Shown: positions 25,962-33,435 of the stretch, one piece after another
Position numbering within the stretch: position 1 is the first letter of the stretch
Layout of the letters: each line of letters opens with the position of its first letter
From: JAFGXT01 sp963677165
GTDB lineage: Bacteria; Verrucomicrobiota; Lentisphaeria; Victivallales; SZUA-371
Assembly: GCA_963677165.2 (NCBI GenBank)
Contig: CAXXSX010000002.1
Coordinates: 1,860,001-1,924,000 of the forward strand
Direction: 5' to 3'
DNA length: 64,000 bases
Notes under the pieces: model-generated
The model's input: the letters and a program-made list of their open reading frames with translations, nothing else
What the model was told of the DNA's origin: nothing
The model's database searches: none
Position numbers and translations under genes: made by a program

Positions 25962-26101
25962 TCGGTTGCGCCGATCAGCGTTCCGACGCTGGACCCCGTC
26001 CGGCAACGTGCCGGTTCGAAATAATGGCGTTGATTTGGCTGAAAGTTTCTTTCAGATTCAAATCAACGCCATGAATGTCGCCATAAATCGCTGCGCGATT
26101 T
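25962..26101 (+). repeat. Structured 3'-end repeat, family 2, copy 3 (complete)
   Basis: Five hairpins in series: TCGG/CCGA (25962-25974), CAGCGT/ACGCTG (25976-25991), CCGGC/GCCGG (26000-26014), ATGGCGTTGATTTG/CAAATCAACGCCAT with an inner CTGAAAG/CTTTCAG (26024-26072), and AAATCGC/GCGATTT (26085-26101) followed by TATTTTTTTA. It begins 11 bases after the recO stop and reads the same way. The final hairpin plus T-run would work as an intrinsic terminator for recO. Confidence 0.8.
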
Positions 26102-26112
26102 TATTTTTTTAT

Positions 26113-26197
26113 GCTTCCGTAGCAAACTTGTTTGCGAAGCTTGAAGCATTACGGAAGATGCAAAGTATCTTCTCGAGGAGCAGGGACTTGTCCCTGC
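26113..26197 (-). repeat. Hairpin array at the sialate esterase stop codon (family 3, copy 2)
   Basis: On the minus strand: GCAGGGA/TCCCTGC (26197-26180) overlapping the gene end, then GAAGAT/ATCTTC (26172-26154, with ACTTTGC loop), then an outer TACGGAAG/CTTCCGTA arrangement around GCAAAC/GTTTGC (26135-26122), then a run of A. The second hairpin and its CCGTA tail match the second hairpin of the leuS array. Confidence 0.6.
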
Positions 26198-28107
26198 TAC
26201 CAGGTATCGGTACGGAATGGGGATGCTGGGAGTCCTTCCGCGTTGTACAGGTTGCAGCCATCCGGGTTGTCTGCCCAGGCGTAGCGTACCGCATAAGGAT
26301 TCGGAACTTCCGGACAGCTTACGACAACTGACATTCCTTCGATTACGGCTTTTGCCGGTACAAATTTTTGATCAAAGCCGGCGATCATGAAGGTTTTTAA
26401 CTCCTGTCCTTCTTTTGCAACCAGTCCGCTGCCTATATGGTCGAACAGAATCCTGATTTTATCACCGTCAATCATCATATCACGATAGATTGGTCCGGAC
26501 GGAACAATGTTAAATCCATAGGTGTCGCGGAGGGCCCAGTTTGCCAGGCGGATACCCACATCACGTTTATTTTTCGGGTGGATATCTTCGGCTTCACCGA
26601 TATCAATGGTAACGGCCATTCCGGTGTTGGGCAACTTCAGTGCTTTCATCTGGGCGTCACGAACGATGGGCCATGTGGCTTCCGGTTCATATTCCAGAGG
26701 TTCACGGAAATTGGCCAATTGAACGATCAGAAACGGGAAGTCATCCTGTCCCCAGGCATAACGCCAGTCGTTGATTAAGTCGGTCTGCATTCTGTAATAG
26801 TGTCTTGGGTTGCCCCGGTTGGCGCTGGATTCTCCCTGATACCAGATTACGCCGCGCATGGCGCATGGCAGCAGCGGTTCGATCATGCTGTCGTATAGAA
26901 TATACATGGAATTCTGGTTTCCAGGCCCCATCTCTTTGGCATCTTGTGCATTTGCCTGGAAGTTGCCGATATTATGTTCGATTTCATATTTCCAGTTTCC
27001 AGTTAGGAAAACCGGATTACCGGAACTATTGGTGGGAGCGATCTGCATTACTTGGGCTGGACCGGTTAAACCGCCTTCAAAGGCAAAAGAATAAGCTCTG
27101 ACTGCAATTGTGTTTTTGCCGGGTTTCACCAGATTGGCGGGAATGGTATATTCACGGTAGTGATTCCAGTATTTTTCTTCAACACCTGCTCCAGTTGCAC
27201 CGATTTTTGTGCCGTTGAAGTAAGTGATGTCATGTTTGTCAACAGCGCCGATATTAATGGACAGTTCTTTTCCCTGCCAATTTTCCGGAATGGTTATTTC
27301 TTTTCGGAACCATAAAGCTCCATTAAAATCTATTCCTTGGGAGCGCCAGGAACCAGGGAGTTCCATTGTCTGCCAGTTGGAATCATCAAAATCAGACGTG
27401 GCCCAGCCTTTTTCTTCCCCTGTGTTGCCGGGATCCGGAATGAATTTTTTCAGTTCTTCTTCTTTCTGGAAATTATCCCAGAATTCTTCTGTGCATACGG
27501 ATGATTCATAACATTTGACAATGCCGGACATATCCGGATTTCTCAGAAGAGTTTCACGGCTGGTCCAGGCTTCAATCAGGGTGCCGCCCCATGAGGAAGC
27601 GATGAATCCAACGGTAACACCAAGTTCCTGCTGTAATTTTAAAATAAACTGATGTCCGACCGCAGACCAGGCCAGCATGGCGCACGCATCATCGCCGATT
27701 GTCCAATCGCCGACAAAATCGGTTTGTTTGCCGTTTGCCGCAATCATAGGAACGGTAATCATTCTAACTTCACTGTTCTTGACAATCTTATCGACCGGAT
27801 GGGAGAGGTGGGTATAAGTAAATTCCATATTGGACTGACCGGAGCCAATCCATACTTCACCAATCATGATATCTTCGGAAACGACTTTGCCGCCATCTTC
27901 GTCTTCTGCGGAAAGGGTGTAAGGGCCGCCGGCTGAAAAGGAGGGAAATCTGACCATGAATTTGCCGTCATGCTGTGACATGGTACATGCCGAATGCGGT
28001 CCCAGTTTTACGGTTACTCTCTTATCAGGTTCGGTCCACCCCCAGACTGGAATCACTTTATCGCGTTGTAATACGGCGTGATCCCCGAACAATGCTGCCA
28101 GTTTCAT
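26197..28107 (-). CDS. Sialate O-acetylesterase
   Basis: 636 residues. It removes O-acetyl groups from sialic acids or other acetylated glycans. The SGNH core has GQSNMEF with nucleophile Ser92, IWYQGESSA as the block III-like segment, and DIHPKNK with the catalytic Asp/His pair near residue 515. A galactose-binding-like jelly roll is inserted at about residues 225-350 (LPGSWRSQGIDFNGALWFRK, VDKHDITYFNGTKIG), as in known SIAE proteins. No signal peptide is seen, so it is likely cytoplasmic, matching the cytoplasmic sialidase-family protein. It is convergent with recO, with two structured elements between. Confidence 0.93.
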   Translation of the reverse strand: MKLAALFGDHAVLQRDKVIPVWGWTEPDKRVTVKLGPHSACTMSQHDGKFMVRFPSFSAGGPYTLSAEDEDGGKVVSEDIMIGEVWIGSGQSNMEFTYTHLSHPVDKIVKNSEVRMITVPMIAANGKQTDFVGDWTIGDDACAMLAWSAVGHQFILKLQQELGVTVGFIASSWGGTLIEAWTSRETLLRNPDMSGIVKCYESSVCTEEFWDNFQKEEELKKFIPDPGNTGEEKGWATSDFDDSNWQTMELPGSWRSQGIDFNGALWFRKEITIPENWQGKELSINIGAVDKHDITYFNGTKIGATGAGVEEKYWNHYREYTIPANLVKPGKNTIAVRAYSFAFEGGLTGPAQVMQIAPTNSSGNPVFLTGNWKYEIEHNIGNFQANAQDAKEMGPGNQNSMYILYDSMIEPLLPCAMRGVIWYQGESSANRGNPRHYYRMQTDLINDWRYAWGQDDFPFLIVQLANFREPLEYEPEATWPIVRDAQMKALKLPNTGMAVTIDIGEAEDIHPKNKRDVGIRLANWALRDTYGFNIVPSGPIYRDMMIDGDKIRILFDHIGSGLVAKEGQELKTFMIAGFDQKFVPAKAVIEGMSVVVSCPEVPNPYAVRYAWADNPDGCNLYNAEGLPASPFRTDTW

Positions 28108-28295
28108 CTTAGTAAAGATCCTTGCAATTTTTTTTGATTATAAGCGTAAAAATGCCAAATTTAGTTTAATATAAAAAAAGCGGAATGTTTTACAACTGTA
28201 AGAAATACATTAATTAAGTTTTAATCGTGCTTTCGACGATTTGTACTTCAACTGTTTAATCGAATTCACATTTAGAATATTCAAAATAGTAAGAT

Positions 28296-28324
28296 TTGCA
28301 TTTTTGTGTAAAGCATGGTATTTT
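28296..28324 (+). promoter_or_regulatory. Candidate sigma-70 promoter of the fab operon
   Basis: TTGCAT, a 17-base spacer and TATTTT, 165 bases before fabD. The leader it would give includes a family 1 repeat. Confidence 0.45.
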
Positions 28325-28423
28325 ATCGGTTTGCAGGGGCAGGAAGTTACTTGATTATATTTAACATCATTAAGGACTTTTGCTGTGAACAGAGGGGAAT
28401 GAATCCCGATGTATTTTTGTTTT

Positions 28424-28464
28424 CCGCTTGCAAAGCGGTACTAACGCCATCCGTCTTTACGGAT
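28424..28464 (-). repeat. Dispersed hairpin-headed repeat, family 1, copy 4
   Basis: Read on the minus strand: the ATCCGT/ACGGAT hairpin, GGCGTTAGTACCGCTT, then CCGCTT/AAGCGG. It is the only copy on this strand and lies 25 bases before the fabD start. Confidence 0.65.
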
Positions 28465-28488
28465 AATAACAGGGGCGATAATATTTAG

Positions 28489-29406
28489 ATGAAACCTTTA
28501 TTTGTTTTTTCAGGACAAGGAGCGCAGACTGTCGGCATGGGTCGTGATATCTGTGATGCCAGTCCGGCTGCGGCAGAGTTGTTTAAGCAGGCCGACGAAG
28601 CTCTCGGCTGGTCAATCAGTGAAATCTGCTTCAACGGTCCGGAAGAAAAACTTCAGGAAAGCCGTTACTGTCAGCCGGCAATTTATACCATGAGTTGTGC
28701 TTGCCTGGCAGCGTTTAAAGAAAAATTTCCCGGTGTGGAACCGGTTGGATGTGCCGGACTGAGTCTCGGTGAATTTGCTGCGCTTCAGGCAGCCGGAGCT
28801 TTCAGCTTCGTTGATGGCCTTAAGCTGGTGGCGCGCCGTGGTGAACTGATGGATGTCGCATGTCGCGAGACGAATGGCGGAATGGCCAGTGTTCTCGGCG
28901 GCGAACTGGAAGTGATCCGCGAAGTTTGCGCGGAATGCGATATTGATGTTGCAAACTTGAACTGTCCGGGGCAGGTTGTCATCAGTGGTGAAGCCGCTAA
29001 GGTCAATACTGCGGTGGCAGCTCTTAAGGAAAAAGGATTCCGTAAGGTGATTCCTTTGAAGGTCGCCGGTGCGTATCATTCACGACTGATGGCGAAAGCC
29101 GGACAGGAACTCAAACCGGTTCTTGATGAAACTCCGATGGTTATTCCGGCGATTTCGGTTGCACAAAACTTTACTGGAACCGTTACAAAAGGCGGAGTTG
29201 ATGACATCAAAGCGAACCTGGTGAGCCAGGTGGCTGGAAGTGTACGCTGGGAAGAATGTGTTGGCGTGTTTCTTAAAAGTGATGCTGACATGGTGATCGA
29301 ATTTGGTCCGGGCAATGTTCTAACCGGATTGATGCGCCGCATTGACCGTGGCATTGCCACAGCCAATATTGGAACTGCGGAACAACTGCAGAATTTTTCC
29401 AGCTAA
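28489..29406 (+). CDS. fabD: Malonyl-CoA--ACP transacylase
   Basis: 305 residues. It moves the malonyl group from CoA to acyl carrier protein, the entry step of fatty acid elongation. FSGQGAQTVGMG is the oxyanion-loop motif, GLSLGEFAAL contains nucleophile Ser92, and AYHSRLM contains the catalytic His. It heads a cluster with fabG, acpP and fabF in the usual order; fabH and plsX are absent from this stretch. The gap to fabG is 61 bases. Confidence 0.96.
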   Translation: MKPLFVFSGQGAQTVGMGRDICDASPAAAELFKQADEALGWSISEICFNGPEEKLQESRYCQPAIYTMSCACLAAFKEKFPGVEPVGCAGLSLGEFAALQAAGAFSFVDGLKLVARRGELMDVACRETNGGMASVLGGELEVIREVCAECDIDVANLNCPGQVVISGEAAKVNTAVAALKEKGFRKVIPLKVAGAYHSRLMAKAGQELKPVLDETPMVIPAISVAQNFTGTVTKGGVDDIKANLVSQVAGSVRWEECVGVFLKSDADMVIEFGPGNVLTGLMRRIDRGIATANIGTAEQLQNFSS

Positions 29407-29467
29407 ATTAATTATACTTTATTAATTACTAACTATTTACCATAATAAACGTAAAGGAAGGATTGTT

Positions 29468-30220
29468 ATGGGATGTGAAAAAAGACTCGAAGGGAAAGTA
29501 GCCCTGGTAACCGGCGGAGCTCGTGGTATCGGTAAAGCGATCTGTGAACGTCTTGCCGAAGAAGGCTGCAAACTTGCAATCGTTGACATCATGCTTGATG
29601 TGGCTCAGGCTACAGCCGATGAGTTCAAGGCAAAAGGCGTTGAAGCTCAGGCTTTCGCTGCGAACGTTGCTAAATTTGAAGACGCTGATAGCACAGTTAA
29701 GGCTGTTGCAGAAGCTTTTGGCGGCGTGGATATTCTGGTAAATAATGCCGGTATTACCCGTGATACGCTGATCATGCGCATGAAAGAAGAAGACTGGGAT
29801 CTGGTTCTGGATGTTAACCTCAAAGGTACATTCAACTTTACCAAGGCCGTTTTCCGTACTATGAGCAAACGTGGTGGTGGTAAGATTGTCAATATTGCTT
29901 CCGTTGTGGGTCGTATGGGGAATGCGGGACAGGCTAACTATTCTGCATCCAAGGCCGGGGTTATCGGTCTGACCAAGACCAGTGCAAAGGAATTCGCTTC
30001 CAGAAAAATCTGTGTTAACGCAGTTGCTCCAGGTTATATCCAGACTGATATGACCGACGCGATTTCGGATGCGGCCAAAGATGCCTTTATGACGGTTATT
30101 CCGATGAAGCGTCCAGGGGGGCCTCAGGATGTAGCCAATGTGGTCTATTTCCTTTGTTCTCAGGACTCTGATTATGTGACTGGTCAGGTTATTAATATTG
30201 ACGGTGGATTACTGATGTAA
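29468..30220 (+). CDS. fabG: 3-oxoacyl-[ACP] reductase
   Basis: 250 residues; AAGGAAGG precedes the start. This NADPH-dependent short-chain dehydrogenase reduces beta-ketoacyl-ACP. TGGARGIG near residue 16 is the cofactor loop, NNAG follows the fourth strand, and the catalytic Ser-Tyr-Lys set includes Tyr158 and Lys162 in NYSASKAG. The C-terminus (VTGQVINIDGGLLM) is the standard FabG ending. The fab cluster context makes FabG more likely than another SDR. Confidence 0.95.
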   Translation: MGCEKRLEGKVALVTGGARGIGKAICERLAEEGCKLAIVDIMLDVAQATADEFKAKGVEAQAFAANVAKFEDADSTVKAVAEAFGGVDILVNNAGITRDTLIMRMKEEDWDLVLDVNLKGTFNFTKAVFRTMSKRGGGKIVNIASVVGRMGNAGQANYSASKAGVIGLTKTSAKEFASRKICVNAVAPGYIQTDMTDAISDAAKDAFMTVIPMKRPGGPQDVANVVYFLCSQDSDYVTGQVINIDGGLLM

Positions 30221-30340
30221 ATAAAAAAATCGGTCAATAATCGGTTTTTTATTTGATTTTTAGAGAAATAGTCGCATTGTATTACAGTTTATGGAAAACT
30301 GTTGGGAAATAAAAATTAAACAAAACAGGAGCATATAATA

Positions 30341-30577
30341 ATGTCTTCAATTGCAGACAAAGTAAAAGCTATAGTAGTTGAGCAGCTTGGTGTATCAGAA
30401 GATCAGGTTACCCCTGATGCAAAATTTATTGACGATCTGGGAGCCGATTCTCTGGATCAGGTTGAACTCGTAATGGCTCTTGAAGAAGAATTCGGTTCTG
30501 ATATTCCTGATGAAGATGCTGAAAAGCTTCAGACTGTCGGTGATGCTATCAGCTATATCGAAGGAAAAGAAGGTTAA
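30341..30577 (+). CDS. acpP: Acyl carrier protein
   Basis: 78 residues, strongly acidic. DSLDQVEL contains Ser37, the site for the 4'-phosphopantetheine arm. The four-helix sequence (EEEFGSDIPDEDAEKLQTVG) is standard. ACAGGAG lies before the start. It is set apart from fabG by 120 bases and followed by a strong hairpin terminator, which would let it be made in excess over fabF. Confidence 0.98.
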   Translation: MSSIADKVKAIVVEQLGVSEDQVTPDAKFIDDLGADSLDQVELVMALEEEFGSDIPDEDAEKLQTVGDAISYIEGKEG

Positions 30578-30596
30578 TTCTTTTACCGGTTTATTC

Positions 30597-30640
30597 AGAT
30601 GGGTCATTTCACCGATTGGTGATGACCCATCTTTTTTATT
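30597..30640 (+). terminator. Intrinsic terminator between acpP and fabF
   Basis: AGATGGGTCA/TGACCCATCT stem with an inner TCACC/GGTGA stem around GATT, followed by TTTTTATT. It lies 20 bases after the acpP stop and just before the fabF start, so fabF would need read-through or its own promoter. Confidence 0.88.
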
Positions 30641-30662
30641 AACGTTTATATTGAGGTTTTAA

Positions 30663-31916
30663 ATGACTGACAGGCGAGTAGTTATAACCGGTACCGGGGT
30701 TATCTCCTGCGTCGGCCAAAATGTGGAAGACTTCTGGAGCGCTGTAATTAACGGGGAATGCGGCCTTGACCGGGTTACAAGATTTGATGTTTCGAATTAT
30801 AAAACTCAGATTGCCGGAGAGGTTTCTGATTTTGATGTTGAAAAATACATGTCGAAAAAAGAAGCAAAGCGCATGGACTTGTTTACGCAGTTTGCGGTTG
30901 CAGCTGCAGATGAAGCCATTAAGTCGGCAGGATTGCCGCAGGCTGTCGGCGACGCAATAGACCCAACCCGTATGGGAGTTGTTCTCAGTAGTGGTATTGG
31001 TGGTCTGGCAACGCTGACAAAAGAATGTGTTTCACTTGATGAGCGTGGTCCTGGAAGAACATCACCTCTGCTTATTCCAATGATGATCATTGATATTAAT
31101 TCCGGTCATCTTGCTATGCGGTATGGCGCGAAGGGCCCTAATATGGGTATTGTTACCGCGTGCGCGACTGCTTGCCATTCAATTGGTGAATCCTTCTGGA
31201 TGATCAAGCGTGGTGATGCTGATGTGATGCTTACCGGTGGTTCTGAAGCATCTGTTACTCCAATCGGAATGGCTGGATTCTGCTCTATGAAAGCAATGAG
31301 CACACGTAACGATGATCCGAAGCATGCCAGCAGACCGTTTGATAGAGAGCGCGATGGATTTGTTATGTCGGAAGGTGCTGGCGCGCTGGTTGTAGAAGAG
31401 TATGAACATGCCAAAGCTCGTGGTGCTGAAATTATTGCCGAAATCGTCGGCTATGGTGCTACTGCGGACGCATATCATATTACTTCACCGGATCCTGAAG
31501 GTGATGGTGCGGCCAGGGCAATTCAGGTTGCTTTGAAACATGCTGGGATGAATCCGGAAGATGTCGACTATATCAATGCTCATGGAACCAGTACTCAATT
31601 GAATGACAAGTTTGAGACAAAAGCTTTTAAACGTGCTTTGGGTGACCATGCGAAGAAAGTTATGATCAGCAGTACCAAAGGAACTACCGGTCATGGACTT
31701 GGAGCTGCTGGCGGATTTGAGACTATTATTTGTGCCAGGGCATTGAAAAACGGTATTGTGCCTGCTACAATTAACTATGAAAATCCTGATCCGGAATGTG
31801 ATCTGGATTATACGCCGAATACGACCCGTGAAGTCGCGATTAAAACCGCGGTTAACACGAATCTTGGTTTCGGTGGTCATAACGGCGCACTTATTTTAAA
31901 ACGTTTTGAAGGTTAA
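30663..31916 (+). CDS. fabF: Beta-ketoacyl-ACP synthase II
   Basis: 417 residues. It condenses malonyl-ACP with acyl-ACP. The nucleophile is Cys167 in VTACATACHSIG; the two histidines lie in INAHGTSTQLNDK and STKGTTGHGLGAAGG, giving the Cys-His-His set of elongating synthases (rather than the Cys-His-Asn of FabH). TNLGFGGHNGALIL closes the protein in the usual way. Transcription must pass the terminator just upstream, so its level is probably lower than that of acpP. Confidence 0.97.
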   Translation: MTDRRVVITGTGVISCVGQNVEDFWSAVINGECGLDRVTRFDVSNYKTQIAGEVSDFDVEKYMSKKEAKRMDLFTQFAVAAADEAIKSAGLPQAVGDAIDPTRMGVVLSSGIGGLATLTKECVSLDERGPGRTSPLLIPMMIIDINSGHLAMRYGAKGPNMGIVTACATACHSIGESFWMIKRGDADVMLTGGSEASVTPIGMAGFCSMKAMSTRNDDPKHASRPFDRERDGFVMSEGAGALVVEEYEHAKARGAEIIAEIVGYGATADAYHITSPDPEGDGAARAIQVALKHAGMNPEDVDYINAHGTSTQLNDKFETKAFKRALGDHAKKVMISSTKGTTGHGLGAAGGFETIICARALKNGIVPATINYENPDPECDLDYTPNTTREVAIKTAVNTNLGFGGHNGALILKRFEG

Positions 31917-31942
31917 TTCTTAATAAACAGGGAATGCGGAAG

Positions 31943-32437
31943 ATGAGAAAAGTCTGGTTGGCAGCGATAGGTCTTGCGGTAGTCGGATTTGGTTGTGGTC
32001 CACGTCTGGCTCAGACGCCATATGGTGAAAAAGAGCTTAAGTGGGAAGGTTATGTGAAAGAATCATATCCTGGTTGGACTCCGCCTAAAACGATTCCGCC
32101 AGTAGAGACTGCTACATCGGTACAGCCTTCCGCTCCCGAGAAAGTTGTGGTTGAACAGGAAACCCTGAATATTAAAACTCCAGGTGAACCTGCTATGGAG
32201 CCTGTCGCGGAAACGACTGCGATAACAGTCGAACCCCCGAAACCGGTTCCTACTCCGGCTCCAGCGCCAAAACCACAGACTTATACTGTTAAGAAAAAAG
32301 ACAGCCTTTGGAAAATCGCGTTGAAATTCTATGGAGACGGTCGTAAATTCACGATTATCAAAAATGCCAACAAGGCAGTTTTGAATAATGGCGATAAGAT
32401 CAAACCAGGTATGGTTTTACAGATTCCGCCGAAGTGA
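31943..32437 (+). CDS. LysM-domain lipoprotein
   Basis: 164 residues from the ATG at 31943; an ATG 9 bases earlier abuts AGGGA too closely. MRKVWLAAIGLAVVGFGCGP is a lipoprotein signal with the lipobox Cys in VGFGC. A proline-rich linker (about 60-115) leads to one LysM domain (about 116-164: YTVKKKDSLWKIALKFYGDG, MVLQIPP), which binds peptidoglycan glycan strands. It is the first gene of the phoH-pgpH-ybeY cluster, 26 bases after fabF. Confidence 0.88.
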   Translation: MRKVWLAAIGLAVVGFGCGPRLAQTPYGEKELKWEGYVKESYPGWTPPKTIPPVETATSVQPSAPEKVVVEQETLNIKTPGEPAMEPVAETTAITVEPPKPVPTPAPAPKPQTYTVKKKDSLWKIALKFYGDGRKFTIIKNANKAVLNNGDKIKPGMVLQIPPK

Positions 32438-32457
32438 GGATCGTTTTTAAATAATAA

Positions 32458-33435
32458 ATGACACCAGAAGAAGAAAAAATTTTTTTCGAAAACGGCGTGA
32501 CCCTTAATGGAATCCTCGCCGGAAATATACCTAAAAATATTAAACTGGTTGAGGAGTTGTTTTCTGTACAACTCGTGGCCAGAGACCCCTGGCTTAAGAT
32601 AATTTCTGAGTCAGGGGATAATATTTCTTCCGCCGTGAAGTTCTTTAACGAACTGGTCAGGATATATCATTTGCGCGAACTGAGTTTCGAGCAGAATGAT
32701 TTTGATCATGTTCTGGCGCTGTTTCGTAAAGATTGCGGACATGATTTGCAGCGGCTTTACTCCCATAAGATCAAAGTCAGTCCTAAAAAGCGTGATATTG
32801 TTCCGCGTACCATTGCTCAGCTTGACTATATTAACAATATCCGTACAAAGGATATTGTATTTGGGATCGGCCCGGCCGGGACTGGAAAAACCTATCTGGC
32901 TATGGCTATGGCCGTATCTGAACTACTCCAGGGAAATTTTAGCCGGATTATTCTTACTCGTCCTGCCCGTGAGGCCGGTGAGGCACTTGGATTTTTACCT
33001 GGTAATCTTGAAGAAAAGATCATGCCATACCTGCGTCCGTTGTATGACGCGTTGTATGACATGCTTGAGTTTGATGAAGCTGCGGTGTTGATTGAGAAAA
33101 ATGTTATTGAAGTCGCTCCTCTGGCATTTATGCGAGGACGTACCTTGAATAATGCTTTTGTTATTCTTGATGAAGCCCAGAATACCACTTCGGACCAGAT
33201 GCTGATGTTTCTGACCCGGCTTGGATTTGATTCCCAGTGCGTCATTACCGGTGATCCGTCGCAGACTGACCTTGAGAAAAACAAGATATCCGGGCTGGTT
33301 GAGGCTAGAAAAATTTTAAAATCAATCCCAGAGATCAGTTTTAATACTTTTTCAACTGCCGATGTGGTACGCCATGGATTGGTTGAAAAAATTATTCGTG
33401 CTTATGAAAAGGATGGAGGCAACGGTAAATCATGA
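32458..33435 (+). CDS. phoH: PhoH-like ATPase
   Basis: 325 residues. Walker A is GPAGTGKTYLA and Walker B is FVILDEAQN, with the PhoH signature VITGDPSQTDL near the end. The N-terminal 100 residues carry a KH-like RNA-binding part (GDNISSAVKFFNELVRIYHL). PhoH proteins act in RNA processing together with YbeY, whose gene is two further on. Its stop overlaps the next start by 4 bases. Confidence 0.94.
   Translation: MTPEEEKIFFENGVTLNGILAGNIPKNIKLVEELFSVQLVARDPWLKIISESGDNISSAVKFFNELVRIYHLRELSFEQNDFDHVLALFRKDCGHDLQRLYSHKIKVSPKKRDIVPRTIAQLDYINNIRTKDIVFGIGPAGTGKTYLAMAMAVSELLQGNFSRIILTRPAREAGEALGFLPGNLEEKIMPYLRPLYDALYDMLEFDEAAVLIEKNVIEVAPLAFMRGRTLNNAFVILDEAQNTTSDQMLMFLTRLGFDSQCVITGDPSQTDLEKNKISGLVEARKILKSIPEISFNTFSTADVVRHGLVEKIIRAYEKDGGNGKS

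Larger units (their letters stand above)
28108..28488. other. 381-base intergenic region before the fab operon
   Basis: AT-rich region with the esterase start on one side and fabD on the other. It holds a candidate sigma-70 promoter toward fabD (28296-28324) and a family 1 repeat (28424-28464). I see no reading frame with a ribosome site and no tRNA-like fold. Confidence 0.6.

Noticed and set aside
30221..30260. Terminator after fabG
   Set aside because: The A- and T-rich runs flank a direct repeat of ATCGGT rather than an inverted one, so no proper stem forms.
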